Assembly (NCBI RefSeq): GCF_900626095.1
Contig: NZ_UYZZ01000014.1
Location: 1 to 36,782, forward strand
Length of the DNA: 36,782 nt
Origin: Clostridium rectalis
GTDB taxonomy: Bacteria; Bacillota; Clostridia; Clostridiales; Clostridiaceae
Reading direction: 5' to 3'
This document shows, piece by piece, positions 1 through 7,391 of this stretch (positions are counted from its first letter, which is position 1; every line of letters begins with the position of its first letter). The notes under the pieces were generated by a model. It saw nothing but the letters and a program-made list of their open reading frames with translations, searched no databases and was not told the origin of the DNA. A program made the position numbers and the translations under genes.

Positions 1-88
<88 letters not shown>

Positions 89-434
89 AAGTTTAATCTT
101 TTTTAGCTCATCGCTATTTTAACACTTTGTGTTAAGAATTAACTGGTTTCATTCTTCTCTGTTTAATTTTCAAAGATCAACCGCCGCACTTAAGCGACTT
201 CTTTATTTTATCATCCTAAATCTTTCTTGTCAACAACTTTTTTCAACATTTTTGTTGAATTGTTGTTTGTTGTTGTGTTGTTTGTCACATCTCTCAGCGA
301 CATGTGTTATTGTATCACAAATTATTATGCCAACTTTCAAGTATTCAACAATTTTAAAAAAATATTTGTTTTTTTCTCTATTATTCTTCCATTTTCTCCT
401 GTATATATATATGGACACGCGTGAACAAGTTGTT
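89..434 (-). other. rRNA operon leader and promoter region (no gene)
   Basis: This 346-base stretch holds no believable gene; its short reading frames are low-complexity and overlap the rRNA leader. On the minus strand it contains a consensus promoter (205-233), a second candidate extended -10 element (TGATACAAT, 309-317), and the leader motif GATCTTTGAAAATTAAACAG near 159-178. That motif resembles the box-A-like leader segments that precede rRNA genes in Firmicutes. Confidence 0.7.
205..233 (-). promoter_or_regulatory. Core promoter of the 16S rRNA operon
   Basis: The minus strand reads TTGACA (233-228), a 17-base spacer, then TAAAAT (210-205), giving a start of transcription near 198, about 110 bases before mature 16S. 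The perfect -35 box and optimal spacer match a strong vegetative (SigA) rRNA promoter. A further extended -10 (TGATACAAT, 317-309) about 100 bases upstream may be a second promoter; its -35 is poor. Confidence 0.85.
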
Positions 435-1373
435 TTAATTTTTATTTAATATATAAAAAGTTATATGATCCCTCCACTTCCCATTAATATATAAGTAACC
501 TTCATTTAAACCCAATTCTTTAAATCCACATCTCTTTAATACGTTTTGAGATTTATCATTATTTAATAAAGTAGATGCCTCAATCCTATTTATCTCTAAT
601 TCTTTAAAAGCATAATCTACCACAAGTTTTAACGTTTCTGTCATATATCCCTTTCCTTGTTCATCCTGATCTATAGAGTATCCAACAAAACAACTTCTAA
701 ATACTCCCATAACTATGTTAGACAATTGTATTTTACCTATGAACTTGTCATTATTATATATTCCAAAATTTATTGAAGTTCCATTCAAAAACTGTTTGTA
801 ACTTTCTATAAGTGTTCTCCTTTGAACATCTATAGTATAAAAATTCTCTTCCCTTGTAGGTTCAAAAGGTTCTAAATAATGTTTGTTTTTTATATAATAT
901 TCTAATACTTCTTCAGAATTTTCAGGTGTTAATACTTTTAAGTTTATATAGTCACCATGTAATATAATTTTTTTCATTATATTCTTTCCAAAGGTATCTT
1001 TATCTATACCAAATATAAGTTCATCTTTGTATATATTATTTTTTATACAAGTATTAGACAAAACTCCTTCTAATTGGAAACCTATATCTGTAAACGCAGC
1101 AAGGTTTATATCTTCTTCTGCCAATACATTAATTTTAAATATACACATATTATTAAATAATGAAATAATAAGTTTATTTAATGTATCCCTTAAATATTTA
1201 TATGTATCTTTATTATTTTTATAAAACTTTATCCTAAACGAACAATACTTATTTTCCTTAGATAATTCTATAATAAATATTCTTCCTAGTGTAATACCTA
1301 TGTAATCTTTTATTATATATTCATTTATACTTCCATTTACTAAATTGATACTTATTTCCTTTGAGTTTATCAT
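435..1373 (-). CDS. Two-domain GNAT acetyltransferase (tandem GNAT, RimJ/RimL-like C-terminal half)
   Basis: Protein of 312 aa. The C-terminal half (about residues 150-312) is a RimJ/RimL-type GNAT N-acetyltransferase: an acetyl-CoA loop EQGKGYMTETL, then RIEASTLLNNDKSQNVLKRC and GFKELG. The N-terminal half looks like a second, degenerate GNAT domain (INVLAEEDINLAAF, then GFQLEGVL) without a visible acetyl-CoA loop, so this is probably a catalytic domain behind a worn copy. The substrate is unknown; RimJ/L relatives acetylate protein N-termini, antibiotics or small amines. The start chosen is the ATG at 1373, seven bases after GGGGAG. The frame extends upstream to a TTG at 1394, but that would place the ribosome site inside the gene. 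The gene is monocistronic and reads toward the rRNA promoter, with no obvious terminator between. Confidence 0.8.
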   Translation of the reverse strand: MINSKEISINLVNGSINEYIIKDYIGITLGRIFIIELSKENKYCSFRIKFYKNNKDTYKYLRDTLNKLIISLFNNMCIFKINVLAEEDINLAAFTDIGFQLEGVLSNTCIKNNIYKDELIFGIDKDTFGKNIMKKIILHGDYINLKVLTPENSEEVLEYYIKNKHYLEPFEPTREENFYTIDVQRRTLIESYKQFLNGTSINFGIYNNDKFIGKIQLSNIVMGVFRSCFVGYSIDQDEQGKGYMTETLKLVVDYAFKELEINRIEASTLLNNDKSQNVLKRCGFKELGLNEGYLYINGKWRDHITFYILNKN

Positions 1374-1480
1374 TTTATCTCCCCTATCTCCCAAGTATTA
1401 ACTCGTAACTATTTAATTTAAATAGAATGTTAATGAAATAAATACCTGTAATTAAAATTAATATCTAAAATAATCTTACT

Positions 1481-1508
1481 ATTATACATATAACTATAAT
1501 TTTGTTAA
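1481..1508 (-). promoter_or_regulatory. Candidate promoter of the GNAT gene
   Basis: The minus strand shows TTAACA (1508-1503), a 16-base spacer and a perfect TATAAT (1486-1481). Transcription would start near 1474 and give a leader of about 100 bases. The surrounding DNA is very AT-rich, so chance matches are possible. Confidence 0.45.
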
Positions 1509-1613
1509 GACATATTATATCATACAGCATATTCTTACTAAAAAACATATAAATAATAAATATATATAATTTATTAGTATAAACTCCCCTTATATTAATA
1601 ATAAATAATTAAA

Positions 1614-1656
1614 GAGGTGGTGAACTCTAAAGTTTTATAAAACTTTAAGATATATA
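1614..1656 (+). promoter_or_regulatory. Distant ribosome binding site with a perfect hairpin before the start codon
   Basis: A Shine-Dalgarno-like GAGGTGG lies at 1614-1620, but the ATG is at 1657, 36 bases later. Between them is a perfect 20-base palindrome (1628-1647, arms TAAAGTTTTA / TAAAACTTTA). An in-frame stop at 1621-1623 excludes an upstream start. Folding the palindrome would shorten the spacing to about 16 bases. It could equally be a repressor operator. See the similar layout at 6607-6645. Confidence 0.4.
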
Positions 1657-2301
1657 ATGAATAAAAAATCACAAAATAAATTTTTATTAATTATTATTGG
1701 TTTTATTATATTCTATACCATACTTATTAAATCTGATTCAACTTCATTACCTGGTATATCAAAAGAAGTAAACTCCATATCTAAACGTACAATAACAAGT
1801 GAGGCAATTATTAATAAAATTCATGAGAAGGAAGACTTAATAACTATGGAAATAGAACTATCAGATAAAGTTATGTTGAATGATAGCTGGGGAGAGTTTA
1901 ACATATTTAGGAAAATAACCTATATAAATTTCTATAGTAAATCTATATATTCCATAGACTTATCTAAAGTACAAAAGAAAAATATTTCCATTGATAACAA
2001 GGATAAAACTATTAAAATTACTGTTCCTAAACCTAATATTAAATCCATTAATATAGATGAGAAAAAAACCTCCTATGAAACAAAAATGGGGGCATTAAGA
2101 TTTGGTGAAATAAAATTAACCCCTGCTGAAAATCAAATATTAATCACAAAAGTTAAAGAAAGAATGTATGAAAAGTTAAATGAACCCTCCATATTAAATA
2201 AGGCTTTGTATAATACAGAAAAATCACTGAAAAATCTAGTACAATTATTACTAAATAATAATAATTGCTGTAATTATTCTATATCTGTGCATTTTAATTA
2301 G
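1657..2301 (+). CDS. DUF4230-type membrane-anchored protein
   Basis: Protein of 214 aa with one N-terminal hydrophobic segment (residues about 9-25, LLIIIGFIIFYTILI) and a long exported-looking remainder. The pattern of the C-terminal domain (KVMLNDSWGEFNIFRK, then MGALRFGEIKLTPAEN) recalls the DUF4230 family, whose function is unknown. It is probably anchored in the membrane with the domain outside the cell. It is a single plus-strand gene, divergent from the GNAT gene and followed directly by a hairpin. No good ribosome site lies at normal distance from the ATG (see 1614-1656). The family call rests on recollection of the motif and no search was run. Confidence 0.6.
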   Translation: MNKKSQNKFLLIIIGFIIFYTILIKSDSTSLPGISKEVNSISKRTITSEAIINKIHEKEDLITMEIELSDKVMLNDSWGEFNIFRKITYINFYSKSIYSIDLSKVQKKNISIDNKDKTIKITVPKPNIKSINIDEKKTSYETKMGALRFGEIKLTPAENQILITKVKERMYEKLNEPSILNKALYNTEKSLKNLVQLLLNNNNCCNYSISVHFN

Positions 2302-2310
2302 TAATAAATT

Positions 2311-2337
2311 AAAGGCAACCCAAATAGGGTTGCCTTT
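2311..2337. terminator. Hairpin terminator after the DUF4230 gene
   Basis: Stem AAAGGCAACCC (2311-2321) pairs perfectly with GGGTTGCCTTT (2327-2337) around the five-base loop AAATA. The U-rich tail is modest on both strands, so it may act in either direction. Confidence 0.75.
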
Positions 2338-2385
2338 GACTTATCCTTTAATACCATATTTTTAATATAAATCCCCGTTCAAGTA

Positions 2386-2583
2386 TTATATAACCTTAAT
2401 TCTATTAAAAATTTTTATAAGAACAAGCCAATCTAATATTAACAGAATACCAAGACATATAGACTTTACTTTTTCCAGAGAAATACCCTTTCCAAATGAT
2501 AAACCACAAGTCTTCACTATAATTAACCCGTAGATATGACCTGGGTACAAGCCTATAAATTTAATTCTTGATTCATAAGTATA
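2386..2583 (-). pseudogene. Possible remnant of a small membrane-protein gene
   Basis: The minus strand between a stop at 2586-2584 and the TAA at 2388-2386 is open for 65 codons and reads like real protein: YPGHIYGLIIVK, then GLSFGKGISLEKVK, then a hydrophobic helix GILLILDWLVLIKIF. The only start is a TTG at 2550-2548, with no ribosome site. The pattern of a GLSFG turn followed by a membrane helix resembles the YczE/YitT-type membrane proteins, but this is a weak impression. Upstream the other frames hold only scraps. The best reading is a decayed gene end inside the 549-base gap between 2302 and 2850; the rest of that gap holds nothing recognisable. Confidence 0.3.
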
Positions 2584-2817
2584 CTATTTTTTCCCGTATC
2601 ACATATACATATAAATAGAAAAAAATCCACTTCTTTAATATTCTGTCATTTTCAAAATTACTCTACGTTGGGTAAAAACTATTTATTATATAAATATATA
2701 TTAACTTAATAACATTTTATATAATTACTTCTTATATATAATATTATATCATAATTTTTTGAATTTTATATATTTTTTAAAACACTAATTCTTATTTAAT
2801 ACTATAAATAAACACAA

Positions 2818-2847
2818 AAAAAGACAGCAATTTATAGCTGCCTTTTT
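2818..2847 (-). terminator. Terminator after the paired Cys-rich genes
   Basis: On the minus strand GGCAGC and GCTGTC (one G-U pair), extended by A/T pairs, form a hairpin followed by a run of T (TCTTTTTTTGTG). It starts three bases past the stop codon of the 62-aa gene. Confidence 0.75.
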
Positions 2848-2850
2848 AAA

Positions 2851-3039
2851 CTAACTTTGATCCAAGCTTGCTGCCACTGTATCATAATAATCAATATTGC
2901 ATACACCTTCACTATAATTTGAGCAATTTATACAACTTTTATTTTCAGGTTCTCCTGTAGAAGATTGAAATCCATCATACACTGGCATATATTTAGGACA
3001 TAAACATGCCACTGCCATCATTTCATAAGCATTAGACAT
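2851..3039 (-). CDS. Small Cys-rich protein, paralogue B (62 aa)
   Basis: A 62-aa protein of unknown function with six cysteines. Its centre has a C-x2-Y-x-P-type segment (CPKYMPVYDG), followed by SCINCSNYSEGVC, that is C-x2-C-x7-C. The gene just upstream encodes a 62-aa protein with the same layout (EGYEP, then SCENCYNFKDGKC), so the two are tandem paralogues. The cysteine spacing suggests a metal-binding knuckle or disulfide mini-domain. The start is the ATG at 3039, nine bases after GAGGAGG; a longer frame from a TTG would swallow that ribosome site. It is 14 bases from its paralogue, so the two are surely cotranscribed. Confidence 0.65.
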   Translation of the reverse strand: MSNAYEMMAVACLCPKYMPVYDGFQSSTGEPENKSCINCSNYSEGVCNIDYYDTVAASLDQS

Positions 3040-3053
3040 AATAAATTGCCTCC

Positions 3054-3242
3054 TCAATTTCTATATATTTTTTCTTTAATAGGGTCAAAAAGATTCTTTA
3101 TACATTTACCATCCTTAAAATTGTAGCAGTTCTCACAACTATCGGTTATATTACTACCAATGTCTGAAATAAATACAGATGCCATAGGTTCATATCCTTC
3201 ACAATTTTCTGCTACTATCATCTTTAACTCAGCTAACCTCAC
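3054..3242 (-). CDS. Small Cys-rich protein, paralogue A (62 aa)
   Basis: A 62-aa protein of unknown function and paralogue of the following gene, sharing the ending [SC]-x-NC-x-N[YF]-x(2)-G-x-C. It keeps four cysteines (one in ENCEGYEP, three in SCENCYNFKDGKC). I chose the GTG at 3242, eight bases after AAGAAGG. The upstream GTG/TTG codons touch the ribosome site, and the internal ATG (MIVAEN) lacks a well-placed one. With this start both paralogues have exactly the same length. The pair is followed by a terminator at 2818-2847. Confidence 0.6.
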   Translation of the reverse strand: MRLAELKMIVAENCEGYEPMASVFISDIGSNITDSCENCYNFKDGKCIKNLFDPIKEKIYRN

Positions 3243-3317
3243 ATACAACACCTTCTTTTATATTTTTAATAACATTTGTATATATTGTTCCCACTAAACA
3301 AAAAAAAATTCTAATAT

Positions 3318-3356
3318 AAAAACACATTTTAACTTTTAAAGCTAAAATGTGTTTTT
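3318..3356. terminator. Bidirectional-looking terminator between the Cys-rich genes
   Basis: A 14-base-pair perfect stem (AAAAACACATTTTA, 3318-3331, with 3343-3356) and an 11-base loop. The minus strand continues in T-rich sequence and the plus strand in TTTTTATTT. It lies two bases past the stop of the 53-aa gene and separates it from the 62-aa pair. Confidence 0.8.
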
Positions 3357-3358
3357 AT

Positions 3359-3520
3359 TTAATAATTAAGTACAGATTCAGTTTCAGTACAATATTTAGT
3401 TGTCAAACATTTGCCTAAATTTCTAGGACATCTTTTACACATACAATTATCCACTTTCCCGTCACACTGTCCCTTTATCAACTCGGGACACTGCTTACAG
3501 TTATCTCCTCCTACTGCCAA
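3359..3520 (-). CDS. Mini eight-cysteine protein (53 aa), easily missed
   Basis: A 53-aa reading frame starting at a TTG (3520), nine bases after AGAGG. It has eight cysteines in two similar blocks: CKQCPELIKGQC (residues 8-19) and CMCKRCPRNLGKC (26-38), plus C44. The repeated C-x2-CP-x-x-x-x-G-x-C pattern suggests two small metal-binding knuckles, perhaps zinc or an iron-sulfur centre. It begins 19 bases after the stop of the flavodoxin-ferredoxin gene and ends at a terminator, so the two form one transcript. That makes a redox or metal-related role attractive but unproven. The strong ribosome site, the clean stop at the terminator and the cysteine pattern support a real gene despite the rare start codon. 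Confidence 0.65.
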   Translation of the reverse strand: MAVGGDNCKQCPELIKGQCDGKVDNCMCKRCPRNLGKCLTTKYCTETESVLNY

Positions 3521-3539
3521 TACAAATCACCTCTTAGTT

Positions 3540-4319
3540 TTATTTAATATGTAGACATTTAATTATTTCTTTTTGAGTTTGTTCTATAGTTTTATCTTTA
3601 TATGTAATAGCATTTACAGGACACAAATGAATACATCTTAAACACAACATACAATTACTATGAAACACAGTAACACCGTTTTCAAAAATTATATTCCCTT
3701 TAGGGCAATTTCTTAAGCATAAACCACAATTTATACATTTATCAGTGGCTTTTAAATTTTTAGACATAGATGGTAAAAATTTAATAAATACTTTTGCTGT
3801 AACTTGAGCAAAACCAGTTCTTATAGCTGTTATACCCGATTTAACCTCTATATTATTTAAAAAGTCTTCTACAATATTTTCTACCTGATACTTTGCTTTG
3901 TCAATAATATTTTTAATTTCATCTTTATCAGGTTTTTTTCCAAATGCAAAATAATAATTATTACCCATTTGAAACATAGTTTCTATTACCACATTATAAC
4001 CCTTTTTTTGTAGATTCCTTTTCAATATGCCTACTGCTGATGCTGTTTTCGCCCCTTGAGTTGAATAAACTATTACCTTTAACTTATTATTTGAATTAGG
4101 TAGCCTATTAATAAAATCATCCACTAATTTAGGCTCTGTCCCTGCATAAATTGCCGTACCAATTATCATAAATTCATATCCCTCTATAGATATATCATCT
4201 TTGTTTTCTATATTTAACAAATCTAATCTTATATTTTTATACTTAAAATTTTCCTCAAATCTATCTGCTACCCATTTAGTATTTCCAGTACCACTAAAAT
4301 AATATAATACACCTTTCAT
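3540..4319 (-). CDS. EFR1-type flavodoxin fused to a 2x[4Fe-4S] ferredoxin
   Basis: Protein of 259 aa. Residues 1-160 form a flavodoxin-like domain with the FMN phosphate loop SGTGNT (residues 9-14) and the middle-loop segment GTAIYAGTEP. Residues 193-235 form a bacterial ferredoxin domain with two C-x2-C-x2-C-x3-CP sets (C195, C198, C201, C205 and C223, C226, C229, C233). Such EFR1-family proteins are predicted cytosolic electron carriers; the partner is unknown. Start ATG at 4319, seven bases after AAGGAGG. The 53-aa eight-cysteine gene follows on the same transcript, and the DUF1576 gene is divergent. Confidence 0.85.
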   Translation of the reverse strand: MKGVLYYFSGTGNTKWVADRFEENFKYKNIRLDLLNIENKDDISIEGYEFMIIGTAIYAGTEPKLVDDFINRLPNSNNKLKVIVYSTQGAKTASAVGILKRNLQKKGYNVVIETMFQMGNNYYFAFGKKPDKDEIKNIIDKAKYQVENIVEDFLNNIEVKSGITAIRTGFAQVTAKVFIKFLPSMSKNLKATDKCINCGLCLRNCPKGNIIFENGVTVFHSNCMLCLRCIHLCPVNAITYKDKTIEQTQKEIIKCLHIK

Positions 4320-4469
4320 ATTTTCCTCCTTATTTGTATACTCTTCAATCCTTATCTATTCTTTAAATAATGAATAAATTCCTCTTATTTATAGGGATAA
4401 TAAAAATGTTATCTATATATAATACTTATATCACCTATTATATTTTATATTATAAATTGGGAGGTTTAC

Positions 4470-5711
4470 ATGGAAAATAAAACATTTTTAAATTATTTTC
4501 TTATAATAGTCTACTTTTCTTTCTTTATTATCTTTGGTCTATGTAATGATAGTTTATCTAATATACTTTCCGGTTTAAAAACTATATTTTTGGAATCTGA
4601 TATTTTAATAACAGATTATTTACAAATAGGTGGTATAGGTGCTTCATTTATAAATTCAGGATTACTATGTCTTATATGTATATTCATATTAATTAAATTA
4701 AAAGTTAAACCTAACGGCTCAACCTTTGCCGCTCTATTTACAATGGGTGGTTTCGCCTTCTTTGGTAAAAATCTTCTTAATGTATGGCCTATATTCTTAG
4801 GAACTTGGCTTTATTCAAAATATCAAAAAGAACCTTTTCTAAATTATATATTAATTGCCTTGTTCGGTAGTACTTTATCCCCCACAGTTAACCAGCTTAG
4901 TTTTTCTGGTTATTTTTCTTGGTGGCAGGGAATATTGCTAGGTATTATCATAGGAACTTTACTTGGATTTATCCTGCCACCTGTAGCATCATATTCTATA
5001 AAAGTTCACCAAGGATATAATTTATATAATTCTGGATTTGCAGCTGGCTTAATAGCTACTTTAACTATGTCAATATTTAGATTAATAGGGATAGATTTTG
5101 AACAAAGATTTTTATGGTCTACAGAATATACTAATATACTTGCTATATTTTTAATGACACTTTTTACATCAATGTTAGTGATAGGTTATATATTAAACAA
5201 TAAAAGTTTTATAAACTTAAAAAATTTATATAAACAATCTGGAAGGCTGGTATCAGATTATTATATTTTATTTGGCCAGGGATGTTGTCTTATAAATATG
5301 GGCATATTAGGTATATTATTTACCTCTTATGTACTTATTATAGGTGGCGCTATAAACGGTCCAGTTATGGCTGGTATATTTACAATAGTAGGCTTTGGTG
5401 CTTTTGGAAAACACATAAAAAATACTATACCAATAGTTTTAGGTACCATACTAGCAGGATTTTTTAATATATGGAATATAAATTCCCCTGGCATACTTCT
5501 TTCATCACTATTTAGTACGACTTTAGCTCCTATATCAGGTCAATTTGGATACATTTATGGTTTATTAGCTGGTTTTCTTCATACTTGCATTGTCATGAAT
5601 ATAGGTTATCTTCATGCAGGTCTTAATTTATATAATAACGGTTTTGCAGGAGGATTTGTTGCTATAATACTAATTCCCATAATTAATGGGCTTAAAAAGG
5701 AGTATAGATAA
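4470..5711 (+). CDS. DUF1576 membrane protein with internal duplication
   Basis: Protein of 413 aa, almost wholly hydrophobic, with roughly ten or more membrane segments. It matches the DUF1576 family of Firmicutes, function unknown, probably a transporter or channel. Two halves repeat each other: NGSTFAALFTMGGFAFFGK pairs with NGPVMAGIFTIVGFGAFGK, GTWLYSKY with GTILAGFF, and YNLYNSGFAAGL with LNLYNNGFAGGF. This shows an ancient tandem duplication, as in many transporters with inverted or direct structural repeats. Start ATG at 4470, five bases after GGGAGG. A 114-aa gene begins two bases after its stop, so the two are coupled. Confidence 0.8.
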   Translation: MENKTFLNYFLIIVYFSFFIIFGLCNDSLSNILSGLKTIFLESDILITDYLQIGGIGASFINSGLLCLICIFILIKLKVKPNGSTFAALFTMGGFAFFGKNLLNVWPIFLGTWLYSKYQKEPFLNYILIALFGSTLSPTVNQLSFSGYFSWWQGILLGIIIGTLLGFILPPVASYSIKVHQGYNLYNSGFAAGLIATLTMSIFRLIGIDFEQRFLWSTEYTNILAIFLMTLFTSMLVIGYILNNKSFINLKNLYKQSGRLVSDYYILFGQGCCLINMGILGILFTSYVLIIGGAINGPVMAGIFTIVGFGAFGKHIKNTIPIVLGTILAGFFNIWNINSPGILLSSLFSTTLAPISGQFGYIYGLLAGFLHTCIVMNIGYLHAGLNLYNNGFAGGFVAIILIPIINGLKKEYR

Positions 5712-5712
5712 T

Positions 5713-6057
5713 ATGAAAAATGAAAATAATAAAGTTTTAAAAATGGTAAGTGAGTTAATGGGCTTTTGTTACCGTATATCATCTCATAAATTTAATATGG
5801 ATGTAGACAATTTTGAAAATAAAACTATCCTAACATTAGTTGCTTATGTAAACAATTTAGATACTACAACATTAGATAAAGCTAAGGATTTACTAACATC
5901 ACCTAGATTACACGAGCTAGAAGAATACTACTGGAACTTACCAGGAGATGACTTATATACCTCAGAATTAAATTTAGTAGGAATGATGTGTGATAAAGCA
6001 GATATAAAATACGAAGATAATAAATTTTTAACCATAACACTTATTAGATATAGATAA
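5713..6057 (+). CDS. Conserved-looking small soluble protein coupled to the DUF1576 gene
   Basis: A 114-aa, mainly helical, charged protein without recognised domain, signal peptide or membrane segment. The ATG at 5713 lies ten bases after AAAGGAG, which is inside the 3' end of the DUF1576 gene, and just past that gene's TAA. Longer starts would read through the ribosome site. Such tight coupling suggests a cytosolic accessory factor of the membrane protein. Its stop codon lies in the left arm of the following terminator. Function unknown. Confidence 0.65.
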   Translation: MKNENNKVLKMVSELMGFCYRISSHKFNMDVDNFENKTILTLVAYVNNLDTTTLDKAKDLLTSPRLHELEEYYWNLPGDDLYTSELNLVGMMCDKADIKYEDNKFLTITLIRYR

Positions 6058-6084
6058 AGATACTAGGAATCTTCTAGTATCTTT
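6056..6084. terminator. Shared terminator between convergent genes
   Basis: An 11-base-pair perfect stem (AAAGATACTAG, 6056-6066, with CTAGTATCTTT, 6074-6084) and a seven-base loop. It sits between the plus-strand 114-aa gene and the minus-strand Nudix gene and has A/T-rich flanks on both sides, so it probably serves both. Confidence 0.75.
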
Positions 6085-6096
6085 ATTTCACATTTA

Positions 6097-6606
6097 TCAG
6101 TTTTTTTCTAAGTCATAATTTATTTCCTTTAAAACTTTTCTAACAACATTTTTTCCTATCTCATCCTCATGCATCTCACATAACGCACTTTTCAGTTCTC
6201 CCCATTCTACCCACTCTACTTCTTCTGATTTTCTAATTTCTCCACTTTTATATTTTGCCATAAAAGTAAGCATTAATATTTCCTTTGAAAATAGATATTC
6301 ACTTCCCAAATATTTTATATTTTCTACACTTATACCTGTTTCTTCTTTCACTTCTCTATATACAGTTTGCTCTACTGTTTCTCCATTATTAACATATCCA
6401 GAAACCAAAACTTTAGAGTCTTTAAAAATATAACTTTGTTTTAAAAGTAAAATCTCATTTTCTTTTATTACAGCTACTACAACACATGGCTTTGGAGTAT
6501 CAAAATACATAATATCATCTATAGGACAATAAGGTACTCCACCTTCATCCCAACTATACTTTTCTATTAACCTTTCACCACATTTTGGACAATATTTAAA
6601 CCTCAT
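6097..6606 (-). CDS. Nudix hydrolase with N-terminal zinc-ribbon-like segment
   Basis: Protein of 169 aa. Residues 70-92 form a complete Nudix box (G70-x5-E76-x7-REVKEETGI), so it should hydrolyse a nucleoside diphosphate linked to another group. The N-terminus resembles the zinc ribbon of NudC-type NADH pyrophosphatases (CPKC at 6-9, C27), but the fourth cysteine is replaced by Asp30. The SQPWPFP signature of true NADH pyrophosphatases is absent; SEYLFS stands at the matching place. The substrate is therefore open. It lies 65 bases after sfsA and is probably cotranscribed. Its ribosome site is unusually far upstream (see 6607-6645). Confidence 0.8.
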   Translation of the reverse strand: MRFKYCPKCGERLIEKYSWDEGGVPYCPIDDIMYFDTPKPCVVVAVIKENEILLLKQSYIFKDSKVLVSGYVNNGETVEQTVYREVKEETGISVENIKYLGSEYLFSKEILMLTFMAKYKSGEIRKSEEVEWVEWGELKSALCEMHEDEIGKNVVRKVLKEINYDLEKN

Positions 6607-6645
6607 AAACTTATATTCTAAGTAACCCTTAGAATTTCCCCCTCC
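6607..6645 (-). promoter_or_regulatory. Ribosome binding site separated from the Nudix start by a hairpin
   Basis: On the minus strand a very strong GGAGGGGG (6645-6638) is 31 bases from the ATG at 6606, too far for normal initiation. In between, ATTCTAAG (6635-6628) pairs perfectly with CTTAGAAT (6622-6615) around a five-base loop. If this 21-base hairpin folds, the effective spacing becomes ten bases. No ATG, GTG or TTG start lies in frame at normal distance from the strong site. Confidence 0.5.
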
Positions 6646-6671
6646 TTCTTATGAAATAACTATTTAATTAA

Positions 6672-7364
6672 TCATAATCTTATTTCAACCTCATCTTTTA
6701 AAGTTATAAAATTTTCCCCTACACAGCACTTATACGCAAATACATCTACTCCATTTTTATTTGCTATTCTCACTGCCTCTCCAAATTTTTCATCCATAGT
6801 ATCATTGGGAGTAAAATAATAAACATCATCCATTTGTATAAGAAAAAGAACTCCTGCTCCTTTACCACTCTTTTTAACTTCAACAAGCTCTAGTAAATGT
6901 TTCCTTCCACGTTCTGTTGGTGCATCTGGGAATCTAGTTTCACCGTTTTCTTCAAGAGTTACTCCTTTTACCTCTAAAAAATACTCTTTTCCTAAGTTAT
7001 TAGAAAGTTTAAAATCAAACCTACTGTTTCCAAAGGTTTTTTCCCTTTCTATTATAGAATATTCTTTAAGCTTATTTATTTTTCCTTCTAACAAAGCTTC
7101 TTCTACCACTTTATTAGGTATTTGTGAATCTATATTAATAAATTTTTCTCCCTTATATCCACCTATTAAATCAAATTTTGTTTTTCTAAGAGGATTATCC
7201 TCTTTTCTAAGAACCACTAAAGAACCTGGTACTAAAATTTCTTTACACCTCCCCGTATTGGGGACATGTACCATTATCTCTTCACCAAATAAATAAACAT
7301 AAGCCTGAAATCTATTTGGCCTTCTTATAAATTTAGCTTTAACTATATCTTTAGTTATAAACAT
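6672..7364 (-). CDS. sfsA: SfsA family DNA/RNA nuclease
   Basis: Protein of 230 aa, the usual family length. Recognisable SfsA signatures are VHVPNTGRCKEI near residue 35, EVKGVTLEENG near residue 128 and FPDAPTERGRKH near 145. SfsA was named for stimulating sugar fermentation in E. coli; the family is now described as a nucleic-acid-binding nuclease with a PD-(D/E)xK-like core. Start ATG at 7364 with AGGAG eight bases upstream. The Nudix gene follows. The upstream region carries two DnaA-box-like sites (7392-7422). Confidence 0.9.
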   Translation of the reverse strand: MFITKDIVKAKFIRRPNRFQAYVYLFGEEIMVHVPNTGRCKEILVPGSLVVLRKEDNPLRKTKFDLIGGYKGEKFINIDSQIPNKVVEEALLEGKINKLKEYSIIEREKTFGNSRFDFKLSNNLGKEYFLEVKGVTLEENGETRFPDAPTERGRKHLLELVEVKKSGKGAGVLFLIQMDDVYYFTPNDTMDEKFGEAVRIANKNGVDVFAYKCCVGENFITLKDEVEIRL

Positions 7365-7391
7365 ACTAATATCTCCTATCTTTATATTGCA

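Noticed and set aside
129-449. Reading frames over the rRNA leader (106 aa and overlapping ones)
   Set aside because: They lie on top of the 16S promoter and leader, are low-complexity and phenylalanine/leucine-rich, and have no ribosome site.
5282-5467. A 61-aa plus-strand frame inside the DUF1576 gene
   Set aside because: It is a frame-shifted shadow of the membrane protein, with no ribosome site.
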